From Candidatus Cloacimonadota bacterium (GTDB lineage: Bacteria > Cloacimonadota > Cloacimonadia > Cloacimonadales > TCS61), in the NCBI GenBank assembly GCA_021735645.1, contig JAIPGP010000001.1:1-64000 (forward strand): a stretch of 64,000 nucleotides of DNA, given 5' to 3'. Position numbers and translations under genes: made by a program. Positions 36,326-43,802 of the stretch are shown here, piece by piece (positions within the stretch are counted from its first letter, which is position 1; every line of letters begins with the position of its first letter). The notes below the pieces were generated by a model, which saw only the letters and a list, made by a program, of their open reading frames with translations, searched no databases and was not told the DNA's origin.

Positions 36326-37036
36326 ATGGAAATAGAAAATAAAAATCTCGAATTAGAGCGTCCGGCAATTTATGTGGTTGCTACGCCTATTGGTGATGTG
36401 AACGATATCACCCTGCGAGCTCTAAAAGTTCTGGCTGCTGTCGATCTGGTGATCTGTGAGGAGCGCAAAGTTGGCTCACGACTGCTGAAAGGTTATGACA
36501 TCCGGCAGGAACTTATAGAAGTTAATGAGCATAATGAGCAGAATGTGGTCACTGAACTGGTATTAAAAATAATAACAGAAAATCTGGCTGTGGCAATGAT
36601 CTCTGATGCAGGAACGCCGCTTTTTGCTGACCCGGGCAATAAACTTATCCCGCAGGCATATCAGAGCGGAATACGAATCGTGCCGGTGCCGGGAGCTTCA
36701 TCTATCATGGCAGCCTTAATGGCAGCGGGGGTAACTACCAGCAGTTTTTTGTATTACGGGTTCTTACCAGCTAACCGGCAGAGTCGGCAGGTAGCTATTC
36801 GCCAGCTCCCCAATGATACAGATATTATTCTGCTGGAAGCACCTTATAGATTGAAGCAGGTTCTGGCAGATTTGCAGAAACACCTGGGTAGCAATCGCCA
36901 GGCAGTGCTTGCCTGGAAACTCACTTATCCCCAGGAACAGATCATCGAAACGGATCTTGGCAGTCTCGTGCAGATAGCGGAGAATCTGGGAAAAGGTGAG
37001 TTTGTGCTGATCCTTAGGGCAAGGAAGCGCAGATGA
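36326..37036 (+). CDS. rsmI: RsmI-like rRNA methyltransferase (tetrapyrrole methylase family)
   Basis: A 236-residue SAM-dependent methyltransferase. The opening YVVATPIGDVNDITLRALKVLAAVDLV, HEHNE-like NEHNEQN, ISDAGTPLFADPG and VPGASSIMAAL blocks follow RsmI, which 2'-O-methylates C1402 of 16S rRNA in the ribosome decoding centre. The usual CEDTR motif is CEERK here, and the protein lacks the short C-terminal domain of many RsmI proteins (typically about 280 residues). The family call is firm; the exact target is less so. There is no strong ribosome site before ATG 36326. Its stop overlaps the rarA start by four bases (ATGA). Confidence 0.8.
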   Translation: MEIENKNLELERPAIYVVATPIGDVNDITLRALKVLAAVDLVICEERKVGSRLLKGYDIRQELIEVNEHNEQNVVTELVLKIITENLAVAMISDAGTPLFADPGNKLIPQAYQSGIRIVPVPGASSIMAALMAAGVTTSSFLYYGFLPANRQSRQVAIRQLPNDTDIILLEAPYRLKQVLADLQKHLGSNRQAVLAWKLTYPQEQIIETDLGSLVQIAENLGKGEFVLILRARKRR

Positions 37037-38367
37037 GTGAACAATTGGACATTTTCTCTGAAAAGCAGAAACCTACTAATGTACCATTGGCAGAACGCGT
37101 ACGACCTGCAGAATTAGCTGAGATCAAAGGGCAGAGCAAATTGCTGGAGCCCGGTTCACTGCTGCGGACTATGATCGAGCAGGATAATTATTCCTCCTTT
37201 ATCTTATGGGGACCTCCCGGAACTGGTAAAACTACTCTGGCAAAGCTGATCCAGAAGCAGACTAAAAGCCGCTTCGTTTCCTTTTCAGCAGTGCTTTCCA
37301 GTATTAAAGACGTAAAAAGTGTGATGAAGGAAGCAGAATATAATCTGCAATCAACAAATCGTAATACAATTTTGTTTGTAGATGAGATACACCGTTTTAA
37401 TAAGTCACAGCAGGATGCCTTCTTACATTATATAGAGAGTGGAGCTATAATTTTGATAGGAGCTACAACTGAGAATCCTTCATTTGAGGTAATACCTGCG
37501 CTGCTGTCACGATGTCATGTATTTGTACTGGAAAAACTTAGTGATGAAGATGTACTGGGCATTTTGCAGCAGGCTACCCTGCAGATCAATAAACCAGTGA
37601 ACCTCTGCGATGAAGCTCTGCCCTATCTGGCGCAGCAGAGTGGCGGGGATGGTCGCAAAGCACTGAATAACCTGGAGATGATTGTCAATAGTGCAGCTCC
37701 TGGTGAAGAACTTACTGTAGCCAGAATTGGAGAAATACTTTCACGCCAGATCATGTATTATGATAAGAACCGTGAAGAACATTATAATATCATTTCCGCC
37801 TTGCATAAATCGCTGCGCGGCAGTGACGCCCAGGCGGGGTTATACTGGCTGGCAAGAATGCTGGAAGCCGGAGAAGACCCGATGTATGTAGCGCGAAGGC
37901 TGGTGCGTTTTGCCTCTGAAGATGTAGGCCTGGCTGATCCTCAAGCAATCATTCAGGCAATAGCTGCCAAAGAAGCCGTTCACTTTCTGGGTATGCCGGA
38001 AGCAAATACTGCTTTAGCACAACTTACGGTCTATCTGGCGACAGCGCCCAAAAGCAATGCCTTATATGATGCTTATAAACAGGCAAAGGATGATGCCACA
38101 AAAAGCAGTCATCTCGGTGTGCCACTGCACATTCGCAATGCCCCCACGAAATTGATGAAAGACCTTAATTACGGCAAAAATTATCACTACGATCATCTTT
38201 ATGAGAATGGCTATCATTATCAGAAATACTTTCCTGATGCCATGCCGGAAAAAAAATATTATCAGCCCAGCAATTTTGGCTTTGAGAAAGAAATTCAGAA
38301 AAGACTGGACTGGTGGGCAAGACTGAAAGAAAAACAAATCAAAGAAGAAAAGGATAAGAAAATTTAA
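37033..38367 (+). CDS. rarA: RarA/MgsA replication-associated recombination ATPase
   Basis: A 444-residue AAA+ protein of the clamp-loader/WRNIP1 group. Walker A GPPGTGKTT (about 56-64), Walker B FVDEIHRFNKSQQDAFLH, sensor 1 GATTENPSFE and the arginine finger in LSRC are present, followed by the tetramerisation domain typical of RarA (about 250-430) with EHYNIISALHKSLRGSD and YWLARMLEAGEDP. RarA acts at stalled replication forks with SSB. It overlaps rsmI by four bases and is followed 2 nt later by the peptidase gene, so the four genes to 41127 form one operon. Confidence 0.95.
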   Translation: MSEQLDIFSEKQKPTNVPLAERVRPAELAEIKGQSKLLEPGSLLRTMIEQDNYSSFILWGPPGTGKTTLAKLIQKQTKSRFVSFSAVLSSIKDVKSVMKEAEYNLQSTNRNTILFVDEIHRFNKSQQDAFLHYIESGAIILIGATTENPSFEVIPALLSRCHVFVLEKLSDEDVLGILQQATLQINKPVNLCDEALPYLAQQSGGDGRKALNNLEMIVNSAAPGEELTVARIGEILSRQIMYYDKNREEHYNIISALHKSLRGSDAQAGLYWLARMLEAGEDPMYVARRLVRFASEDVGLADPQAIIQAIAAKEAVHFLGMPEANTALAQLTVYLATAPKSNALYDAYKQAKDDATKSSHLGVPLHIRNAPTKLMKDLNYGKNYHYDHLYENGYHYQKYFPDAMPEKKYYQPSNFGFEKEIQKRLDWWARLKEKQIKEEKDKKI

Positions 38368-38369
38368 TT

Positions 38370-40790
38370 ATGCAGGAATTCATCATATTACTCGTGGTAC
38401 TTCTGATTCTTCCCGCTCTCGTAACCGCAGATGGTTATAAAACCCCGTCCAGTAAAATACAGGAAATTTATGATATCCCGCCCTTGCCCTATATGCAGTT
38501 CATTAAATATGAACCAACAGCCCTGGAAAAAGAATATTCAAATAATATTACCTTAGCTGACCTGGCACGCGAAGAACTGGGACTGGCAGGAGAAAAAATA
38601 GACCCGGCAATCAATGGTGTGCATGATAATTATCCTGAGACAGTGATCAGGCTGGTAAACCTGGAAAATGGATCAAAACTGGAGTTACCCCTGCCGGAAG
38701 ATATCAGGATCATGAGTACTTCCTTTTCACCTGATAGAAAATTACTGGCTTTAGTTAGCGAAGAAGACGATGGAATATATCTCGGTATATATGACCTGGA
38801 GCGTAATAATTACCGGGAACTCAAAGAGCTGCGGCTTAATGATGCCCTGGATATTGATCTGCAATGGTTTAATGATAACAGGCATCTGCTGGCAAAAACT
38901 GTTCCTGCTGATAGAGACGAACGCCCCTCTCCACCTAAAGTACCAGAAAAACCTGTTATTCAGGAAACTTATGGTAAAACCAGTCAGACCCGTACTTATA
39001 CGAATCTCCTGCAGAATAGCTTTGATGAACAGCTTTTTGACTATTTCTTCACCTCGCAGCCAGTAGTAATAGATGCGGTGAAGATGAAGTATAAAAAAAT
39101 TGGAAAGCCGGGAATATATAGCTGGCTGGAATTATCTCCTGATAATAACTATATTCTGGTTTCAGAGATTTTAAAGCCTTTCTCCCGCGAATTGCCCTGG
39201 TATAGATTCCCACGGCAATATATAGTATGGAATAAGAAGGGCAAAAATGTACGTCTGCTTTCTAAGCGTCCACTTAGCGACCAGATACCGATTGGTGGCG
39301 TTTATAATGGCAAACGCAGTTTTGAATGGCAGCCCCAGATGGCAGCCAGTCTTATCTGGGCAGAAGCTTTAGATGAGGGTGACCCCAAAAATGAAGTAGA
39401 ATTTTGTGATAAACTGATGCTGCTGGAAGACATCGAAAACGGCGAAGCCCGGGAATTTATAAAGTTGCAGCAGCGCTACCGCTATATCCAGTGGTCAGAA
39501 AAACCCGACTGGTTCATTGTCTATGAATATGACCGCGATAAACTCTGGCAGAGAGCCTGGCTGACAAATCTCTCCGGGGCTGAACCATATAAGATCGATG
39601 ACCGCAGTATTCAGGATCAATACAATTTCCCCGGCAGCCTGCTGACCCGCAAAAATGAATATAACCAGGAGCTTTTCATTCATCAGGATAATCACGTGTA
39701 TTACCTGAATAATAAGGGTGCCAGTCCGGAAGGCCGTTTCCCCTATCTGGCAAAAGTCAATCTGCTGTCTGCTGAGAAAGATATTCTTTTTAAATGTCGC
39801 GAAGGCTGGCTGGAATCTCCTGTCTGCTTTATTGATGAAAATCTCAAGAAAATTGCAGTCAGCTCGCAAAATCAGGATTCTCCACGTAACTATTATATCT
39901 ATGATACTGAATCAAAAGAAATACGCTGGCTGACAGAATACCAAAACCCCTACCCGGAATGGGCAAACCTGCCTAAAGAAATTATTCATTATGAACGCGC
40001 AGACAGCGTGATGCTTTCCGCCGCACTCTATCTGCCGTCGGACTGGGATGGAATAACAAGATTACCTCTGGTGCTTAATGCCTATCCTGAGGAATATACT
40101 GACCTTTCTACGGCAGGACAATCCAATAAATCTGCTGATACTTTCACTTATTTCTCCGGTGCCAGCATCAGATATTTTGCTTTAGCTGGCTATGCCGTGC
40201 TGGCAGATGCTTCTATTCCGATTATTGGCGATCCGGAAACTGTAAATGAAACCTTTATCAGTCAAACCTGTCTTTCCGTGGAAGCTGCTATTAATCATCT
40301 CACAGATAAAGGTGTGATTGACCCCCGGAAAGTTGGCATTACAGGACATAGTTACGGTGCCTTTATGGTGGCAAATGTTCTGGCTCACAGTGATTTGTGC
40401 CAGGCTGGAATTGCTAAAAGCGGGGCATATAATAGAACCCTTACTCCCTTTGGATTCCAAAGCGAAAGACGAACCTTATGGGAAGCCAAAGATTTCTATG
40501 TTAAAGTTTCTCCCTTTATGCACGCCGAAAAGATCAAGCAGCCCCTCCTGCTCATCCACGGTGAAGAAGATGATAATAGCGGTACCTACCCTATCCAGTC
40601 TAAAAGACTTTACGATGCCATTAAAGGCAATGGCGGCATTGCAAAACTGGTGATGCTCCCCCTGGAAAAACACGGCTACAGCGCCCGTGAAAGCAACCTG
40701 CACGTTATCACAGAAATGATCCAATGGTTTGACCGCTTTGTGAAAAATGCCGAACCAGTAGTAACCGGCGATAATAACTTAGATGATTGA
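38370..40790 (+). CDS. Secreted S9-family prolyl-oligopeptidase-like serine peptidase
   Basis: An 806-residue protein with signal peptide (about 1-20, LPALVTADG). An N-terminal beta-propeller region (about 40-530) precedes an alpha/beta-hydrolase domain. Catalytic triad candidates are Ser661 in GHSYGA, an Asp in HGEEDD (734 or 735) and His768 in EKHGYSAR. The IYDIPPLPYMQF opening and layout resemble the glutamyl-endopeptidase branch of S9 rather than dipeptidyl peptidase IV. It would degrade peptides in the periplasm or outside, in line with an amino-acid-fermenting lifestyle. Its end overlaps the HPt gene by 8 nt. Confidence 0.88.
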   Translation: MQEFIILLVVLLILPALVTADGYKTPSSKIQEIYDIPPLPYMQFIKYEPTALEKEYSNNITLADLAREELGLAGEKIDPAINGVHDNYPETVIRLVNLENGSKLELPLPEDIRIMSTSFSPDRKLLALVSEEDDGIYLGIYDLERNNYRELKELRLNDALDIDLQWFNDNRHLLAKTVPADRDERPSPPKVPEKPVIQETYGKTSQTRTYTNLLQNSFDEQLFDYFFTSQPVVIDAVKMKYKKIGKPGIYSWLELSPDNNYILVSEILKPFSRELPWYRFPRQYIVWNKKGKNVRLLSKRPLSDQIPIGGVYNGKRSFEWQPQMAASLIWAEALDEGDPKNEVEFCDKLMLLEDIENGEAREFIKLQQRYRYIQWSEKPDWFIVYEYDRDKLWQRAWLTNLSGAEPYKIDDRSIQDQYNFPGSLLTRKNEYNQELFIHQDNHVYYLNNKGASPEGRFPYLAKVNLLSAEKDILFKCREGWLESPVCFIDENLKKIAVSSQNQDSPRNYYIYDTESKEIRWLTEYQNPYPEWANLPKEIIHYERADSVMLSAALYLPSDWDGITRLPLVLNAYPEEYTDLSTAGQSNKSADTFTYFSGASIRYFALAGYAVLADASIPIIGDPETVNETFISQTCLSVEAAINHLTDKGVIDPRKVGITGHSYGAFMVANVLAHSDLCQAGIAKSGAYNRTLTPFGFQSERRTLWEAKDFYVKVSPFMHAEKIKQPLLLIHGEEDDNSGTYPIQSKRLYDAIKGNGGIAKLVMLPLEKHGYSARESNLHVITEMIQWFDRFVKNAEPVVTGDNNLDD

Positions 40791-41127
40791 TATTGAAAAA
40801 CTGGAAGACTCTTTTTCCTTAATTGGTATCAGCAGAATCCCGGTTTTCATTGATATCTATTTAGCTTCCACAAAGACTTTTATTCCCAGATTTGAGAGAT
40901 TTTATAAAAAGAAACAAAATGATAAACTATATGATCTGGTACACAAAGTTCGAGGAAGTACCGTAAATTTCTATGATAGCGAAATTATTTATATCCTCAC
41001 TGACCTGGAGAATAATTTATTACAACAACCATTAAAGATCACTACAGATGACATCGCTTTACTCAAAACCAGGTTCACCCGATTTTGTCAGGACCTCACC
41101 ACCCTGAAAGCAAAATACAAAAAATAA
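40783..41127 (+). CDS. Stand-alone HPt (histidine phosphotransfer) domain protein
   Basis: A 114-residue, all-helical protein. Residues about 45-80 carry the HPt core LVHKVRGSTVNFYDSEIIYILTDLE: the phosphorylatable His of (A)H-K-(V/L)-(R/K)-G-S and the amphipathic helix after it. No other domain is present, so it would shuttle phosphate between receivers of a phosphorelay. The ATG lies inside the end of the S9 peptidase gene (8-nt overlap), so translation is coupled to it. No hybrid kinase is encoded nearby; the partner must be elsewhere in the genome. Confidence 0.7.
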   Translation: MIDIEKLEDSFSLIGISRIPVFIDIYLASTKTFIPRFERFYKKKQNDKLYDLVHKVRGSTVNFYDSEIIYILTDLENNLLQQPLKITTDDIALLKTRFTRFCQDLTTLKAKYKK

Positions 41128-41219
41128 ATACTATAGCCCCTGCTCCTAACCATATAACACAAATAAGGATATTCGTTGTGAATCCAACCTCATTCCACCC
41201 CGCTATGCAAAAATTTGTA

Positions 41220-41241
41220 GCTTAATCCTCCCGGATTAAGC
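41220..41241. repeat. Dispersed palindromic repeat, copy 1
   Basis: GCTTAATCC-TCCC-GGATTAAGC: a perfect 9-bp stem with a TCCC loop, flanked by GTA and AT. Copy 2 is at 46073-46094. A second hairpin, ATCAAACT-GGAT-AGTTTGAT (41254-41273), follows, and GTAG (41217-41220) can pair with CTAC (41274-41277) around both. Confidence 0.7.
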
Positions 41242-41524
41242 ATCTTATTTTCCATCAAACTGGATAGTTTGATCTACATAGCAAACCACCACATGGTAAA
41301 AAAAATCCACTTAGCTAAATTATTACTATGCTTGTCCTAATCAAAATCTTTAGCAAAAAGCATCTTCCCGAATTTATGAGTAATTTCTGCCACTAAGTCA
41401 TATGTGCACCGCTGGGTATTTCCAAGTGGGGCGTAGATGACGACCATTATCATCTAATTCCAATAACGAATTTTATGATAAATTACAAAGCTGAAATCTC
41501 AACCTCCTGGCTATTATTGTTAGG

Positions 41525-41590
41525 AAATGTTAGGAAATGTTAGGTCGTAACTAATTGCTATTATGTTAATTACAGTATATCCTAACATTT
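41525..41590. repeat. Direct and inverted AAATGTTAGG repeats
   Basis: AAATGTTAGG occurs twice in tandem (41525-41534, 41535-41544) and once inverted as CCTAACATTT (41581-41590), followed by TTTT. Either direct copy can form a 10-bp hairpin with the inverted one, giving two alternative structures. Confidence 0.55.
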
Positions 41591-41790
41591 TTGCCCCTTT
41601 TTTAAATATACATACCCCTATTTATAACTTTAAAAAAAATACAGCTTTCTTCACTAATACAGATTTTTAAATCCCTAATACCAAGTTCTTAAATATTATC
41701 GTATTACGGCTAATTTCTCACTTCTCACTGATTAAAATGGGTTTATCCTTCGCAATGGTTGCTACCAGTTGCTGCCCAGGTATAACTTTT

Positions 41791-41833
41791 ATGTCCACTA
41801 CGTCCACTTAGTCCACTACGTCCTCTGTCCACT
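41791..41833. repeat. 9-nt tandem repeat, locus B (5 units)
   Basis: Four full NNGTCCNCT units and a fifth lacking its first two bases. Same unit as at 8273-8308 and 63747-63782, again in a non-coding region. Confidence 0.7.
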
Positions 41834-42049
41834 AATTCACTACTACCCACAACCAGACCACGATTACATGAAGTTTTCCCGCGTACCCAGACATCCTTGA
41901 TCTGATTGTATTAAATTCAAAATTCAAAATTAATTCAACGCCCAGCGTAAGTATTTATCAATATATGCCGTTTCCAACTTTTTCCTTTACATTTTTACCC
42001 TTAGTAAAAGTTTCACGACAAATATACTCAAAAAAAAACAGGAGAGTTT

Positions 42050-43606
42050 ATGAAAGTATCTGAAAAGATTGAGCAGTTGCAGCAGAAAGAAGCTCATATC
42101 AAGGAAATGGGCGGCGAAGCTCGCATCCAGAAACAGCATGATAGTGGCAAATTAAACGCTCGCGAACGGATTGACCTGCTCTTTGATCAAGACTCATTTC
42201 GCGAAATCGATATATTCGTAAAGCATCGCTCCACTAATTTCAATATGGCAGAAGTTGATGTTCCCGCAGATGGCGTAGTTGTCGGTCACGGACTGGTTAA
42301 TGGACGCCCTGTGTTTGCCTTTTCCCAGGATTTCACTTCCCGGGGAGGTTCGCTGGGCGAAATGCACGCTGCCAAAATCTGCAAAGTAATGGACCTCGCT
42401 GCCAAAGCAGGAGTCCCCGTTGTGGGATTTAATGATTCCGGCGGTGCACGGGTGGAAGAAGGAGTGCAGGCTCTGAAAGGTTACGGTGATATCTTCTTCC
42501 GCAATTCCCGTAATTCGGGCGTGATACCTCAAATATCTGCCATCATGGGTCCCTGTGCCGGCGGTGCTGTCTATTCTCCAGCTATGACTGATTTTATCTT
42601 CATGGTCAAAAAATCCAGCCACATGTTCATCACTGGTCCTCAGGTAATTGAAACTGTAACCGGTGAAAAGACCACTTTTGAAGACCTGGGTGGAGCTATG
42701 GCACATAATTCCAAGTCAGGTGTAGCACATTTTGCCTGCCAATCCGATGAAGATGCTATTGAGCAGATCAAAATCCTGCTCAGCTATCTGCCCTCGAACA
42801 ATCTGGAAGACCCGCCACATGTACTTATGGGCGATGACCCTGCCAGATTATGCCCGGAGCTGGATACCATTATCCCCGATAATGCCCAGCAGCCTTATGA
42901 TATGAAAGATATCATCAAATCTATTGTGGACGTCGCTGAATTCTTTGAACCGCATGAATATTATGCTGAAAATGCTATCATTGGATTTGCCAGACTTAAT
43001 GGGCGCAGCGTGGGTATTATCGGCAATCAGCCAACCTTCCTCGCCGGCTGCCTCGATATTGATGCCTCAGATAAAATTTCCCGCTTTATCCGCTTCTGTG
43101 ACGCTTTTAATATCCCTATGATCACATTCGTGGATGTTCCCGGCTACCTGCCAGGTACTCAACAGGAATGGGGCGGCATTATTCGGCATGGTGCAAAACT
43201 GCTCTGGAGTTATAGCGAAGCTACTGTCCCCAAACTTACGGTTGTTACCCGTAAAAACTACGGCGGCAGCTATATTGCCATGTGCTCCAATCATCTGGGT
43301 GCTGATATGGTTTTTGCCTGGCCCTCTGCCGAAATCGCGGTGATGGGTGCTCAAGGTGCTGTGAATATCATCAGCAGCTACCGTAAAGAAATCAAAGATG
43401 CAGCCGATCCGCAGGCTATGCGTCAGTCAAAAATCGCTGAATATGAGACAGCATTCAGTAATCCCTATCTAGCAGCAGAGCGTGGGTATATTGATGCTAT
43501 CATCATTCCTTCCGATACGCGGATCAGACTCATTGATGCTCTGGAGATCATGTGCACAAAAAGAGAATCCTTACCTCCCAAAAAACATGGTAACATCCCG
43601 GTATAG
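42050..43606 (+). CDS. Acyl-CoA carboxyltransferase subunit (transcarboxylase 12S / PCC-beta / MmdA family)
   Basis: A 518-residue carboxyltransferase with two crotonase-like halves, full family length. The GGSLGEMHAAKICKVMDLA and DSGGARVEEGV blocks, the first oxyanion hole (MGPCAGGAVYSPA) and the second in the C-terminal half (YGGSYIAMCSN) match propionyl/methylmalonyl-CoA enzymes. It transfers carboxyl between biotin and propionyl-CoA/methylmalonyl-CoA. The next genes encode a pyruvate/oxaloacetate 5S-like subunit with its own biotinyl domain. No membrane decarboxylase beta subunit and no biotin carboxylase is present, which favours transcarboxylase over a sodium pump or ATP-dependent carboxylase. 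Confidence 0.93.
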   Translation: MKVSEKIEQLQQKEAHIKEMGGEARIQKQHDSGKLNARERIDLLFDQDSFREIDIFVKHRSTNFNMAEVDVPADGVVVGHGLVNGRPVFAFSQDFTSRGGSLGEMHAAKICKVMDLAAKAGVPVVGFNDSGGARVEEGVQALKGYGDIFFRNSRNSGVIPQISAIMGPCAGGAVYSPAMTDFIFMVKKSSHMFITGPQVIETVTGEKTTFEDLGGAMAHNSKSGVAHFACQSDEDAIEQIKILLSYLPSNNLEDPPHVLMGDDPARLCPELDTIIPDNAQQPYDMKDIIKSIVDVAEFFEPHEYYAENAIIGFARLNGRSVGIIGNQPTFLAGCLDIDASDKISRFIRFCDAFNIPMITFVDVPGYLPGTQQEWGGIIRHGAKLLWSYSEATVPKLTVVTRKNYGGSYIAMCSNHLGADMVFAWPSAEIAVMGAQGAVNIISSYRKEIKDAADPQAMRQSKIAEYETAFSNPYLAAERGYIDAIIIPSDTRIRLIDALEIMCTKRESLPPKKHGNIPV

Positions 43607-43614
43607 AGGCAAAA

Positions 43615-43785
43615 ATGAACGATAATAGAAAGAAAAAAATAAAGGCTGCCATCGCAGCAGTGACTTATTATCTGCAGGAAGAAGAAGCCCGGCAGACCAA
43701 AAAAACCAGCTTTTGGTTACGCAGCGGACGAGAGATGACGATGAATAATCGCTACCTTGTGCAAATGCGCAATTTTAGACGATAA
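43615..43785 (+). CDS. Small basic carboxyltransferase-associated protein (56 aa)
   Basis: A 56-codon ORF, ATG 43615 to TAA 43785, fitted between the two transcarboxylase genes with gaps of 8 and 17 nt. It begins with KKKIKAAIAAVTYYLQEEE, an amphipathic helix, and ends W-x3-GRE-x2-MNNR-x5-MRNF. Small proteins of this pattern (AIAAVxxYL ... W..xGR) are often found beside biotin-dependent acyl-CoA carboxylase genes and are thought to act as assembly or epsilon-like subunits. I infer a similar role here; there is no catalytic motif. Confidence 0.65.
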   Translation: MNDNRKKKIKAAIAAVTYYLQEEEARQTKKTSFWLRSGREMTMNNRYLVQMRNFRR

Positions 43786-43802
43786 TTATTGGAGGATATT
43801 AT

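Larger units (their letters stand above)
41128..42049. other. Repeat-rich intergenic region of 922 nt
   Basis: I see no convincing ORF, tRNA or other RNA gene here. It holds two adjacent hairpins (41220-41241; 41254-41273), a direct-plus-inverted repeat (41525-41590), one cluster of the 9-nt repeat (41791-41833) and a short AT tandem near 41926. The last 15 nt carry the AGGAGAG ribosome site of the carboxyltransferase operon. I found no promoter that I would trust. Confidence 0.6.

Noticed and set aside
41791-41833. The 9-nt repeats as a CRISPR array
   Set aside because: The repeat unit is 9 nt, directly tandem without spacers, and there are no cas genes.
41128-42049. A missed gene or tRNA in the 922-nt gap
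   Set aside because: No frame longer than short random ORFs with a ribosome site, and no cloverleaf with TTC-like arm; only repeats and hairpins are visible.
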